Shown: positions 27,201 to 42,200 of the stretch, piece by piece
Position numbering within the stretch: the first letter of the stretch is position 1
Layout of the letters: the number at the start of each line of letters is the position of its first letter
NCBI RefSeq assembly: GCF_030247195.1
Contig: NC_080672.1
Location: 159,581,167 to 159,645,166 of the forward strand
Length of the DNA stretch: 64,000 nt
Direction: 5' to 3'
Origin: Topomyia yanbarensis
Taxonomy: Eukaryota; Arthropoda; Insecta; Diptera; Culicidae
Translations under genes and position numbers: made by a program
Notes under the pieces: model-generated
What the model was told of the DNA's origin: nothing
Databases searched by the model: none
Seen by the model: only the letters and a program-made list of their open reading frames with translations

Positions 27201-30200
27201 CAACGTATTGGTTCAAATGGCGATTTTTGATATCATAATGATTCATAAGAAGAAAGCAAAGATATTGATGCCAATTCATACGCATTGCATCAATTGTATT
27301 CCGAGTAATTAATGAAATTGTGAGGCACCCGTACTTGAAGTGCAGAACTAGAGACAGCGCCATATGTCTAATACAAAAGGAGAAAAAAAGATTCTGCCAA
27401 CTAGCCCCAGACTCCCCTAAATATTATTAAATGATAAGAACATCCATATTCTAACTGCAACATTCACCCAAAGTTTTTAAAACATAAGTTTTTTCAGCTA
27501 AAAATGCACATAAGGGACCATTCATAAATTACGTAACGCAAAAATTGGCCAAAATTGACTCCCCCCTCCCCCTATGTAACAAATTGTCACAAATTTATTC
27601 ATCCCCCCCTCCCCTGTTACGTAACAAATTCCTAGAAATTTTTTTTTTTCTTCGATGAAAACATGTTACGTAACAATCTAGCTAACTCCCCCTCCCCCCT
27701 ATGTCACAACATGTCACAACTTGTTGTACCCCCTCCCCCCCTAAAAGCGTTACGTAATTTATGAATGGTCCCGAATACTGGTTTCGGTACGATAAGTAAT
27801 CACTAAAGACTGTTAAAAATTTTCGCTCAAGTGCCCAACGCGGTGGATGTATTTTACCAAAAAACCTAAACTTCCGAATTATTCCACTAAACCAATTAAC
27901 ATCTACAGTGAAATGCTAGTAACAGGCTACTCAAAAATATTTTCTTTTGGTTATTGAAATTTCCAAAAACAGTTAAAATTTGTTTAATGAAGATTACCAC
28001 TAAACACAAAATAGTTTTTTTCCACGTTTTCCTCGAATTGAGCTTCAAATGCCTTTGAATTTGAGCTTCAAATGCCTTTGACCGAAAGCTACGAATATTA
28101 AAATAATGTGTGTGTATGAAGGGTGTGAGCGTTGGGAAGAAATGCTAGTGCGGATGACAACATACAATCATGTTTTAGTAGTTTTATTTAGATTTTTATA
28201 GAGACCGCCTAGAGGCGGTGTAGGGAACTAGAGGGTTAAACTAAATAGTTCGATCATATTCTGGTTGCTTTCGTATAACTTTCAAATGGTTTACAATATC
28301 ACTTTGATGTCAAAGAGAAAGTTACAGGAAATGTTATGGGCCTTTTGAAAAACTTATTATTGTTGATGGAGAAACGCGAATAACTTCTGAAAAGGTCGTA
28401 AGAAAACATAAAAATTGTGTTATTAAAACGAAATTTGAAATATCTCGAGAACTACTAAATGTCAGAAAATGTTTGTTATTAGCATTTTGATTTAAAATAG
28501 CATTTAAAATCATATTCATAAAGAAAATTGTATTTTTTACTGCAAATAGTATGAATTATAAAAATATGTCAAAAGTTGTTGTTAGGAAAACTTTTTTATT
28601 GAAATCCATGATCCAAATACACTGAAAATTTTTCTTTTACGTGTTTAAAACGATAGACATTAGATTTTTGACACTTTATGATGGGGTAACGCGAATAACT
28701 TTTAAAAAGGGCATAATCACACGAATTAACTAGTATGGTCCTAAGTTATTAGGATAGAGGGTAATGTATGGACCTAAGTTATTAGGACAGAGGGGACCTA
28801 AGTTATTAGGACAGAGGGGATGTATAGACCTAAGTTATTAGGACAGAGGGACAGAAGGACAGAGCAGATTGGTCCTACTGAATGTATGGACCTATGTTAT
28901 TAGGACAGAGGGTAATGTATGGATCTAAGTTATTCGGACAGAGGGTTTTTCTTACTCTGCGCAGGTGCAGAGTATGAAAAAACATAGAACATAAAAAGAC
29001 GCATAACCCCTCTCGGTCTCCTCGATGCACCACTATCGAGGCGTAATGCAATAACCATCTTAAAGCAATTGTCTATCAGAGGTTCTGTAGCACTGATGCA
29101 CGCAATATGCTTGATGATGTTTGCAATACCGTCAAACACCTCAACCTTGGAGAGGGACTTTCAGAAAGAAGAACAATTTGTCTCTATATACCGAGTCTCT
29201 CGCTTCTGTCGTTAGAAAGTTTTATGTACTTTTTACTAAACAAAAACTAATTTTTAGTAAGCTACGTTATTACCGGCGGGGGTATTTAGAGGTTTGTGAC
29301 GAAATGCTACGAAGGGAGAGCGGGGTGTTAAAAATCACTTAAAAATGGCTACGTCATTTATGGATGATCTCCTATCGGAATTGAACCGTTTTTTAAGGAA
29401 CACCCTAAAGGTTACATTTGGATTTCTCGTGCAGTGGAAAGTATAAAAGCCAGAGCTTACGTATCTTCGACAAATTTGTCTAAAATGTGTTTTTCTACAA
29501 TTTCGTCGAAGTTCTATCTCGAACCGTTAAAAAGTTAAATTTTAATTTCTCCTAGAATAGCATGTTTAAACGAAATCCTTGCAAAGTACAACAACTGTTC
29601 TGAACATATTGTAAGGCTAAACCATTTACTTTCAGCAAAAAGTTAAAATTCATGTTAAATCTACATTCTGAAATGCTGTGCAATGGAATTTTGTACACGA
29701 TTGCCGCACCACAGCTGTGTTTTCTTTGCGGTTGCGTGGCAATCGTGTGCGCAACCGCAAGACACTTAACGGTGGTTGATGATATTGGCGGTCTTAATAG
29801 CTCCGTACGCTTGTTTTACACAAAAGTGGTAAGCTTCTTGGAAATATCTGTGTTTCCACCCAAACAAAAACCATTCCATAAATTGGGAGCCTCAAGCTTT
29901 CCAAAACACTGACCTGTTATTTTTCACTTTTAATTGTTACTTCAATCACGGTAAGAAAAGTATTAGTGTTGAAAAAAATAATATGATAAATTATTTCAAT
30001 CAACTAAACAAGACACTATTAATTTTATTTTCTCTTGTAACCAGAGTTAAAAATATTCAAATTCATTGAATGAAAATTTATCATATTCAGCCGCATTCAT
30101 TTTCAATATTCAGTGACGCAGCTGAAAATGTCAAACGAACAAACCGCTCATTCATCCTTGCAGATTTTCATTAGTCTCCGATTATTACACGAAGCGGCCA

Positions 30201-33200
30201 GCAACGAATCAAACGTATCAAAGTAGGCCATGGCACAATGTAAGCGATGATGATTGTTGTTTCACATGCTTTACCGGCATTTGAAAACATTTTCCTATAT
30301 AATTAGTGAAATGAATATATTGTACGATATTCAACTGAGTGAATAACATGGATATTTGAATGAATATTTTTTCTATTCACCGCGAGTCGCATCAGGTTCA
30401 TTTTCAGCCGTCAAAAAAGAGTTTCGATTATTTTTAACTCTGCTTGTAACAATGTACAATAAATTGTCTTAAAGAGTGATATAAATAACGTGCTGCAAGT
30501 CCCGAAACTGTAACTTCAATTAATTCCGTATGAATTTATAGTGTCACTTGGATGAATTCACTCGAAGTTACAGCAAACACTGTAGTTGCCAGAAACAAAA
30601 AATAGTAATCATTTTATGCAGCGTTGCGCATTTAACTGTACGGGACTCTATTGAGACATTCACCAAAACGTACACGCCGCACCAACTGCTTACTAAACGC
30701 CGCTCTAAGGTTGCCAGTAAGTTTTTTGTGTAACTAGTACTTTTATTTTCTATTTACAGTAGTAATGAGCCTCGCATTTTGGTTCAAACGCAAGGACCAT
30801 TTTTAAAACAGAATTTGATTGAAGTATAGCTCATTAAACCAATTTTATCAATTCTGTAATTTAAAAACAATTTTTTGAATTTTACTAAACCTAGTGAATT
30901 TGGCACCCCTTGCATCTGGTATACTCAACCTGCACAAAACGTTGCATAACGCAGGGCTGATTTTTGGAACAACTTGTTTACTCATTCAGCCCTTCGTTAT
31001 GCAAATTTACGATATTATAACAGAATAGCTAAGCGCGGTGTTTCATGAAGCGCGGCCATTCCTTTCGATCAGGAAAGGCCGCGTGGAATTTTGGGGAAAT
31101 GCGCTAATATAATACACAATCTATAGCAACATCGTAATATTGAATTAAACCTTCCAAACGACACACTATGCTCCAAGCTAACAGTACAGTGACATCCCGC
31201 GGCAGTAGTCCAAAAGTTAATCTAGCGGGCACGTGCACCGCTACACCGCAGTGGTTTGCGCCTGGGCTGCGCTTTTACTTTCGATCTATCTGCAATATGT
31301 ACCGTGCAACCTGTTCGCGGATAAACGATAGCATAAAATTCGTTGCCAAAAGAAGAAAGTAAGCAAAGAAAAAAAGCTTATCTTTGCTTTATGTTGGCAC
31401 AGCAAGTGTGAGAAACAAATAACAAGTAAATTTATAGATAGTTTATTTTGTTGATGTGATTGAACTGGTAATTTGTTTTATATAATTGACTAGCAAATAT
31501 GAATTAATAAAAAGATAGATATGGGCGGGCAATGCATAATTGATAAATCGATGGCATTGTACGCAGTACATCTGGGTTCGATTCCAAACCATGCACACAC
31601 AGTAACCCCAAAACCTCTATAATCGAAAGAAAGAATGAAATAGTTAGCAGTTGGAATTTAAGAATAGGCTATCAGATTGGATGTTATAGCCGAAACAATA
31701 GGAGCTACCTTAATAACGTCACCTTAAATGCTGAGTAGCTTAATATCTAGTAACCATGCATAGTATCTGATAATTACCCGTCATCAATTTCTGAAGCTAA
31801 TTTCGAGGTTTTTATAGGTATTTCAATGTATGTGTGGGGTTACAACACATTAAATTGCACATAAGTAGATGCGGTTCAAAACCACTAAATATAATATCAT
31901 GCTAAGATTCCACAACAAGCTACTCGCTCGATGACAGACAGGCCCGTCGTGATGATTATCCAATTTTGTGCTTCTCTCGTTTCTCCCAAAGCGAAGGTTC
32001 AAAGCTCGGCATTGAAAGCCTTTTGTTGTGGTGGGAAGAGGAAAGACTATATTATTTTCGTTCGTGGGTTTACGGTAGAGTTATGAACGAGCTTTCGATA
32101 TGGCACGGAATTTGTTGTTCCGCTTTCGGTTGTTTGACGCATATGCTAGCATGGTTTCGTGATAGTTGTTGGTATATTGGGAGGCTGAAACAGTTTATTG
32201 TTTAAAATAACTAGAGTGATCAGAACTGGACTCTAGAAGTTCACTTTATTTAATTGTAAGTGTTTATCACTACGACAGTATGAACAGCACATCAGCTTTG
32301 AATATCTATTAAGATTAGACACAAACATATTTCATCTTTCGATTGGATGGAGAAACATTTCTTGAAAGCAATCTAATTTTCAATACGTGATTTTGATTGT
32401 TTTTCATTTAGGCGCATGCAAACATAGGGCGAGAGTTGAATGTATGGGCGCATGAATGAAAGAACCAGGGGGTAGCTTCAAGTATCTTGAACTTGCCGGA
32501 CTTACAGCCAAAGCACAGGTTGATAAAAAAAAAACGATGGCGCAACACCCTTCTCCAGAAAAGGGAAGCAACTCTTTGAAACGTGAAGATCGGGTCACAC
32601 CGGTTGAGGCAACATCTGCCGAAAAGTTTATGTTGGGGAAATTGTAAACCAAGTCGTTAACTAAATTCGGTTCAGATCACCCCAAACTATTAAAATATAC
32701 TGAAAAATTAAAAAAAAACTGCCTGAATTTTTCAAAAAATCCGAAAAAGAAATATTTTTTCGAATTGCCAATATCTCCATCGTATTTTTGTAGTAAGGGG
32801 AATAAGGAATCATGGGTCGAAGTGATAAAATCGAATCTTAGGGTCTGCTTTCGAGGCCCAGATTACTTAAAGTCACTAATCTCAAGCCCAAGATGCGTGT
32901 TTCTGAACTAATATGCGATGGTTGCATAAAGTAGAAAATTGAACAAATTTTCCAATCGTATTTGTCCATACGCTTTTCTACATAATCACTCTTAGTAACG
33001 AAACCCAAATAGTCACTAAATTAAATTTATGATTTCTTTTTGCTTTACTGTGATAGAAAGGCAAACGAAAAATAAATCAGACTGTGTCATGTGCAACTGC
33101 TTCTTCCATGACTCTCACTCGCAAAACCTATCTTAAACAAACTGCTCGTTCCGCGAAGAAGTGTGAGGGGCTCCGTATTCTCGCTCTTCTTACTCTTGTT

Positions 33201-36200
33201 AAACATGTCTCCCGAGTTATAAGAGTGAACAAATTGCAACAACGTTGATGTAGTTTCATGTTATAGTCCGAGTTCTAATTTCTGTAGCTGTAGACTAAAT
33301 TAATGTCTGAATCAGATAACTCGATGCCACATGTGTGATATATGCAACAATATAGTATGCTACACTAGTCGGGATAATAACACGGCTAAGTTCACGCACA
33401 CACGGAAACACGAGAGTGAATTCACGTGGAAGTTTATTTATACAGCGCTGTTCTTCGATTTCCTTCTTGTTTATAAACTTTTTGCCTCCGTTATTTTTCA
33501 TGACATTATTATTGCTATTATTGGCGTTACGGATTACGGACGATATGGATCGAAATGTTAAGAAACAAAACGCGACGGCAGCAGTCATTAGAAGGTAACC
33601 TAACCGGTGGAAATAGCATAACCGATACACAGGAAAACCAAAAACGACACGATTGTTAAGCATAGATATGACGAAGCGGGTCGTTTTAAGGTAGTGAAGT
33701 TAAAGGCGAACCTAATTGAAAGATGATAATTGGATTCATTGCAAACTTACCATTTACATGTGCTCAAACCTGAAGCATAGATTCAAACCTTAAAGATCTT
33801 CTTCGAAATTTGGTCAACAAATTTCCTTATTTACCCTAACCCAACGTAAAATCCGATTGAGAAGCGGGGTCTGAGGTAAGGTGTAATTTATTATAGAATA
33901 AGGTGGGTTTGAAATGAAAATTATATCCAATTTCAAGTGAGAAATGGATTATTAGTGACAAATACTTCACAAGACGATGGATCTGTCAATGCTAATTAAT
34001 TGTAAACGAAATCCACACTGGTGTTGCGTAACTGGACTTTATGGTAGAAATGCTTCCAAAATCTTTGTTTCTGTATGCTCCAATCCAAGTATGCAATGTT
34101 TGTTCAATATGTAGCAGTGTTTTCAATATATCTCGAAGAATAAGTACACTGACGTAAGCGACGATGACGCTGCTCTTTCTATTGAACAGAGAAATAAGCT
34201 TTGGAAATGGGATATCTTGTTGGTTGATAGCTTGCATTTTACGTCGCACTTTTCTGCGGAGCGAAAAAATAGCTTCAGCAGTTAGCATGATTATCCATAA
34301 AATGGTTAACGCATGTTTAGGAAAAGAATCTGCTACAGATGCACTAATGAATAAAAATGATTCATGCGTAAAGATCTTGAACTTCTTATTGATTGCCTAT
34401 TTTGATTTGGATTTTAGGAGCTGTTTACAGTAAGTGTTACGACCATAAATGACTTATTCGTTTTTACCGTAGTACACCAGTGTAACACAGTCTACAATCT
34501 CAAACTTGGGCGCAATATATGTTCTCGTGTGTAGATTATAACTGAAAGAGAGTCTCGTATTGCATAACGTAGAGAGGAGAATATAACGTTTTCAGTTATA
34601 TTCACATATACACCGTATTAAATATAGGGGAGCCCGGGGCTAGTTGGCGGTTGGGGTAAGTTGGCGGAATCTCCTTTTCTCTGTTTCTATTAGACATATA
34701 GCGCTACCTCTTCTTGTGTACCTCAAATTATGTGAAATCCGTTATCCAATGTGTTTTTATTGCAAAACGATTTGTTTGGTGGAAGTTGTGGGTGATATTG
34801 TGTTTTCGAGCATACCAAGTAAATTTTCTAAATTTCAAATACTTTGCGTTATTTAGAGCGATTTTCAATCTATTTCCCGAATGATTATATTTTTCGATGG
34901 CGCGTGAAAAGAGCTTTCAGTATCCGTAAATATATTACATCTATCCAACAACAAAAGTTATTTTTTAAATAGTTTTTAATGAAATATGCGGTTGGGGTAA
35001 GTTGGCTGTTCTGCACGCGGGGCAAGTTGGCGGCACTATTTACAGTGCAAAAAAGTCATCAAAAAAATTTATTTCTGGAATTCACTCCAATGTAGGAAAA
35101 TATGTTTCTTGTGTATCTCGCCAATGTAGGAGACATTTATTCCGGCCAATTGCATGTAGAATTTCGAAAATTTGCTTTTGAATAGGGAGTACGCGTCAAA
35201 GTCAAAATGCCGGGGTTTTGAAACTGAAATATAATAGCAAATGCCGGTTAATATACAGTTTCCTCGAAAAGATATTCAGTACGTTCCAAAATGACCCTTG
35301 AAGTAATTGCAACTCCATTTGATTGCTTAGTTTTTGGCGTATCCTCACATACCGCCAACTTACCCCGGGGCTGGGGTAAGTTGGCGGGTTTTCCGCGTCA
35401 CATATTTTAGTCTCTATGAATGGGTACAATGCATCAAACATTTTAAAAAAATCAGAGATGTTACCAACAGTCTTCTCTTTCATGCCGCCTGTTCTATTTT
35501 GCAAGATCTTTCTACATCAAAGCGGTAAAAATTGAAAACTGAAAACATCGCCAACTAGCCCCGGTCTCCCCTATTCAGATACACTTTCTCAAGCGTTTGT
35601 AAAAGCCGATAGACTAAGCGTTTGCCACCGGCAAGCAAATCAATTTTTCTGATTCGGGTGTAGAGAAATTATGGTTAAAACCGGCACCTTAAGCTTATAA
35701 CCTTATATTAACCATTTTCTGAGATATAAAATATTGTCTGTACAAAATTGCTGTTTAGAAGGTTCTTAATATATGACCTAATTTAGTCAGTCCTCAAAAC
35801 ATTATTTTATTAAAAAGTATTGGTAGCAAAAAATGTTGAAAAAACTGGTAAAACTGACACTCCGGACACAGGGGTAATCCCCTTTAATTATTTTCTCTCC
35901 ACTTTAAACTTTGATATGTGCGTGTGTGATAAAGTAATAGTATGTGTACATGATTCTGGGTGATGCATATATATTAGACCGGTACAAAAATGACTTGTTT
36001 TCGGAACAGCACTCAATCGAATGGTGATTGGTTTCAGAAGACCTATTCCGAATACAAACTTGGTCGGATGCTTCTGGTTTACTCACAAGAATTTTTAAGT
36101 TTGTATGTAAAAAGATATGAAATATCCGGAATGGAAACAATAAATTCAGTAAAAAAATGCTAGCATCATTTTATTTATCCTAAAATCCTCTGATCTATAG

Positions 36201-39200
36201 CTGAAGATGAAAAAATCAACAGTGCAGAAGACTGGAAAATAATCCGACTTTGTGGCAAAAAGATATTTTAATATAATGATATACGCTGCCTCTCTTTCTC
36301 TCACATGCTTAAAATGGGACATTTCCAAAGCTTCTTATGATCTTCGAAATTAAATAACTGCCCTCCAATCATGCAACTTCAACAAAGTTGTTCGTTATTA
36401 AATAGCTACACTATCTGAAGTTCTTGTGAATGCAGAAGAACTGTAGGAGTTTTTATAGAATTTAGATTTTTGATTTTATATTTTCCGTATATTTCACCGT
36501 ATATTTCACCATAGAAACTTCTAAACTCTTGTGAGTGAACTAAAACTGTAGGAAAAAGCTCATCTTTGGCAACCATTAATGCCATTCTAAATAGAGTAAA
36601 TTTCCAAGCGCTCTACATTCTCTCCTGTTAGGATTCCTTCACTTAGAAGTGTTAGGAAACATTCACATTCATTGTTAGTTTCTTTAACTTAGAAGTGACA
36701 CTTGGTAGTCAAGCTACTAGGTTCAGGTTTCCGTTTTTTTTTTGGGATTCATCCACGATCCACACAAAAGATCCAATCCACGATCCAGTATACAATAGAT
36801 CATGTTCTCACTGTGTTACAGTCTATATTGGACAAACCATGAGATCACTGGAAATTCGGTTTAATGATCACATTGCACAAATAACAAACGCCAAATCTTC
36901 GAGTGAATCTAATGAATAAAACAGTTCTTTCAAAGGGGCTAATAATAAATAAACACAATAAAAGAGTTTCTATGTATTTCTACTATGTATTACCATAATA
37001 TGGTAATATAATAGTGTAATTGAAATAGCACAAAAATTAGTAGTGAATTAAAAATATTTACAACAATCTAAACAGCGTGTCGATTTTACTACAAACAGAG
37101 GATATCGGTTTTTCCCCAAAGCGAACATTTGTTCAAAAATACATTAAAAATAGCACATGGCTCAAAGTTTACATCAACACATCCAATTCATATTTTTATA
37201 TTTATATTTTGTTTATTTTTATGACGTTTGACCATGTAAATTCAATTTATCGCTATATGCTCAAAATAATCGTGCTAATAATAACCTGTCAATATGAAAG
37301 AAAGCGAAAGAAAATTGACGGAGAGGAGCGCAGCGTTCCCGATGGCTGGACCAAGTGGAGCAGAACCTGGCGAGTATCGTGCACCTGAGATGTTGGAGAC
37401 AAACAGCAACTAACCGAGTGACGTGGCGGAATATTGTGGAACAGATTAAATCATGTTAATATGATGTATGAACAGGAAATATAAATATAATATAATGTAG
37501 GTATCTACTCAACGGTTGTATTCTCATGATCGTGCAAAATGTTTATCAAAAAGTCTAACCAGAATGAGTACAGGAAATCCCAAAGCAAAGCTCGGCCAAT
37601 CAGCCCCGGTCTCGCCTAGCTGTAACTAAAGTAATGCTTTTTATATAAAACATGAAAGACGTCCTATGTATTCCTAATGCAATCAACGCTACATATTGCA
37701 TTATTGAGAAAATAAAGAGTTGCATCCGTATTTTTGAAGGGTCTGTTTTACGGTTACTTCCAACATGGGCTTGAGAGAAAATCGAATTTTCATAGAACAT
37801 ATTTTATGGGCCATTATATTTTTTGGAATAAAATGATGAATTTTATAAAACCATCCGCATAGAACGCAAAAAGATGCTAAGTCGCGCGGGACTGACTTGT
37901 AATTATAAGTAGCGTAGCACCGATAACGCTATAAGTTGATAAAAATATTACGTGATTCATATACTGATAAATGCAGTTTCACTTCTATCCTCGAAAGCAT
38001 AACCCAGAACAATCCGTCTGAAAAAGCAAGCTTATCAGTGTGTCGATAAGCGAAAGAGCAACATTTCGTTTCAGTATTATTATCAGCATCGCGTGAATTG
38101 GAAACGAAAACAGAAAATATTGATTATATTTACTACGTGCGAGAAGAAATGCAAGTAATCATACAATTCTAACAAGTAGAGCATCTGTAGCTGAAGTATC
38201 CTCTTTTCAAAATAATTCATGATTAACGTAAACAAACTAAAGTATTGGTAAACGATACCTGATTCCTCGCTGTTGATCTTTCGTTATGCCCATTCGCACA
38301 CAATTGCAATAGCGTATACTATGTCTATTCGACGGATTACTTCAAATAGCAATGGTATCTTTAAAATATTCAAAACGCATAAACGCCATTCCTGAACCAC
38401 CGAATCCAACGATTTTGTGAACTAGAAGCACTAGCAACGGAGTAAATGAGAATAACGAACCAATAAACCAGTCGTGTACTGCCCATAACAGCATAAGAGT
38501 CCCATGTTGAAAAACAGCAAGCCGAGAAAAACGCTGTTCAAGATTGCCCCATCCATTGATCCAAATGGATGGGACAACCATATTTTGGTATTTCTTTTTG
38601 ATATTTTCTGAACAAACCCGGTAATCTTATTTGTGCAGTGTGATTTAGTGGTGATACAGAATACAATCCAACGGATAACTCATTTTCGACAAAAATCCAC
38701 ATGGGCTTCTTATGCGTTTATGGGCAGTGTAGGAAACTGTGAATTTGAAATTGTGGACAAATTTACTCCTACCTTATGAAATGAAACTTGATGTAAAATA
38801 TACTGATACTGTAGTAATCATTAGACAAACAATGTAAAAACACATCACTAACCTCTCCGTGGCAGTTTCTTCCAGATGGTGTATTTTCCGGTAGAAAGTA
38901 CAATCGTAGGGCTAACAGTAAACACTGTTCGTTTCGATCTCTCCAGACCATCCGCAGTTCCGCGAGGCACTCAATCGGTGAATCCGACCAAGGTCGCACC
39001 GGAAAGCAATCACCCAAGGCCAGTACCATCGGTCGTGGGATTCTGTAAAGCAGAGCACAAACAAGGAACTTACAATGATCATTTACATGGAAGTTATTCT
39101 GTGTATATGTATAGATAGTGGGCTGGGACACTGGTGTAAGTAAACTTAACCGCATCAAACGAGAACAAATCGTGTTGGTTTCATTGGGCTCCCACTATGT

Positions 39201-42200
39201 AAACTTAGGAGAAAGGTATTTTCCCGCATTATGGGAAAACGCACATTTTGGATTTTTATTTCTAGGGGCCACAGCTTCCTCTAAATTATGCAATCAATTT
39301 TGCAACTGCAGAGTGCTCAACACTAGGGTGTCCCAAAATGACATCATGTTAAAAAAGTCATCGGGCTCACTTCTTAAATGAAAGGTTAGGGTATTGGGAC
39401 CACTTTCTTCTTCGGAGTGAGTTTGCTAAAACGCTTCCTACTGGTGGCGACTTTTGATTTTTTGAAAAATAGGCCGATTTTGGATAAAATTTCAAATTTA
39501 TGCCTGTTGAAGTAGTCTGTCTGTCTGTAGAACTGTCTTAGATTTTCTTTCAGCATTTTTAATTTTTCTGGAGATCCAAACGGCGAAGTTTGGTTAGTTA
39601 GTTTATACAAATTTGGAATTATAAGAGCGGCAGGGCCATTAAAACTTAGTAAAAAGTGAAATTTTTGGTGTTTTTCAGTATTTTTTCTTCAAAACTGGGT
39701 ATCTACAAAATTTCAAAAGTACAGAAACGACTTTATATAGTTGAGCCGAATTCAGGGGCGTAATTTTGCTGAAGAAAGTGTATAGCTACGGCCAATGGGG
39801 TATAAATTATTTACGTTTTTGTTAAATAACCTTTTGACATTTTATGATATTCATAAAAAAATAACACTGTTCTACAAAATAGAACAACTTAAGTGGGCTT
39901 AGTCCGCATATTATTTTTCGGAAAATAGAAGGAAAATGATGAAAAATGGCGTTCTTTGCTTGTCTCTGGTACATCAGAAACGGTTTTTATGAGCATTTGA
40001 CGATTTTTTTAAAAAATATTTTCTATACTAATAGCCACCTAGCGGGTTTGAAAATCGCTACAATTAAACAAATATGTCGAGTTAATGGCAAGTTATGGCG
40101 TATATTTGAAGGCTGAATTGATTAACGTACTTACATTTTGTATATAAAGTCTTATTTTCATGTTAGGAACTTTGAAGTGGAGAAAAATGCAGAAAAGTGA
40201 GGTGAGTTTTGAAAAACTTATATTTACTGTTTAGATCACTTAATTCCGAAATAGTCAAATTTGGGGCAAATATCCTCGAAAAAGTTTTACAACAGAATAC
40301 AGCGCATCTTGTGACACAATCGTTTTGTTGAAGATGCCTCCTAGAAGTAATTATGGAGAATTAACTCTTCAAAAAATAATTAGAGACTTGGTGTCATTAG
40401 CAAAGTTATTATTTTTATAATTTAAGAAAAATATCAGATCATCATCAGATGCTCATTAAACCTCGTCCTGACATACTAAAGACGTACAGAAAACGTCATT
40501 TTTCATAATTTTCCTTCTATTTTTCGAAAAAAAATGTGTGGTCAAAGCACATTTGAACTGATTTACTTTTTGGAACAGCATTATTTTTGATAAATTGCTA
40601 AAAATGTCAAAGGTTATCTAACAAAAACTTAAATAACTCATACCCCATTAGCCATAGCTATACACTTTCTTCAGCAAAATTACGCCCCTGAATTGGGCTC
40701 AACTATATAAAGTGTTTTCTGTACTTTTAAAATTTTGTAGATACCCAGTTTTGAAGAAAAAATACTGAAAAACACCAAAAATTTCACGTTTTACTAAGTT
40801 TTAATGGCCCTGCCGCTCTTATAATTCCAAATTTGTATAAACTAACTAACCAAACTTCTCCGTTTGGATCTCCAGAAAAATTAAAAATGCTGAAAAAAAA
40901 TCTAAGACAGTTCAGGACTACTTCAACAGGCATAAATTTGAAATTTTATCCAAAATCGGCACATTTTTCAAAAAATCAAAAGTCGCCACCAGTAGGAAGC
41001 GTTTTAGCAAACTCACTCCGAAGAAGAAAGTGGTCCCAATACCCTAACCTTTCATTTAAGAAGTGAGCCCGATGACTTTTTTAACATGATGTCATTTTGG
41101 GACACCCTACTCAACACTCTTGACATAGTGCTAGAACATTCCTGAAAAACGGTATAGTTGGCCAAAGTTCAAAGGCTTAAGTCGATCTGCACGATCGAGT
41201 GGGAATGAGCGTTTATTTGTGCGCGCTTGAGACCGCGATAACCACATTATACGTTTTTGTGTTAGCGAAGTCTAAGGCGTTGTTGTGCATGGATGATCAC
41301 GATTGTAGGTTCCCCTTTGTGTATCATCCCGAAGGGGGCGAAAGTTTGTAAGTTAATACTATGTTCACACAACGAGTTAAAACATGTTTTAACGCTATCT
41401 TGATGACAATTTTCTTGTTGCTAATTATTATAACATGTTTTAACTCTGTAGTGTGAACATAGTATAACGTGGTCGATCGCGTGGCAGTTTGTATGTCGCG
41501 TGGACGTTTGTATGTCGTGTGTGCTAGCTTCGCGCGCATAAATTTGATTTTATAACCATGTATCTATTCCTATATTCGCGTGTGTTCTTAGATGATCGCG
41601 CGGACCGTGAACTTGATACATAATTTTCAGTGTATGGTTCAGATAGTAGAAGTGAACGAGTTCTCCCCTATCACTAGACTTCCTGGCCATGTCGCCATGT
41701 AACGTGTTGTTTACAGGATACGAGCGTCATTTTTTCTGATTGGCCCAACTAAAGCTTAAGTTCTTTTCTTCTGATAGCTTTGGATAATCGATCATCACAT
41801 CAAGAACGTTAGTTTAGTTGAATGTCCACTGCACAAAATGCAACATGCATATCAGTGTGGGAAATCCACGATCACTCTGCTTCACGATGTTGTTTACAAC
41901 ATTGAGAAAGCGTTCTCGCTCAAGCAATCTAGCTTGGGTGTATTCTTAGATATTGAGGGTGGTTTTGACAATGTGTCCTTCCAGTCTATTCTGGAAGCGA
42001 CGCGCGGTCATGGGATACCTGCATGTATCTCGGGTTGGATAAACGCAATGCTTAGTAACCGCATACTTTGCTCGTCACTGCGACAGGCTGAGATACGGAA
42101 GTTGAGTATTTGCGGTTGTACTCAGGGCGGCTTTCTGTCACCTTTGTTATGGAATTTGGTAGCCGACGGCTTGTTGGAGTAACTCAATGAGCTTGGATTT

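Noticed and set aside
28738..28946. CRISPR-like array
   Set aside because: Units are contiguous without unique spacers of constant size and the genome is eukaryotic; it is a minisatellite.
28930..29139. 69-codon minus ORF as a gene
   Set aside because: The almost identical sequence at 46735-46905 has stops in the same frame, and no start context or domain is evident.
39386..41066. Two near-identical 74-77-codon ORFs as a possible gene pair
   Set aside because: They are the same sequence in the two inverted arms of a foldback element, and differ by frame changes.
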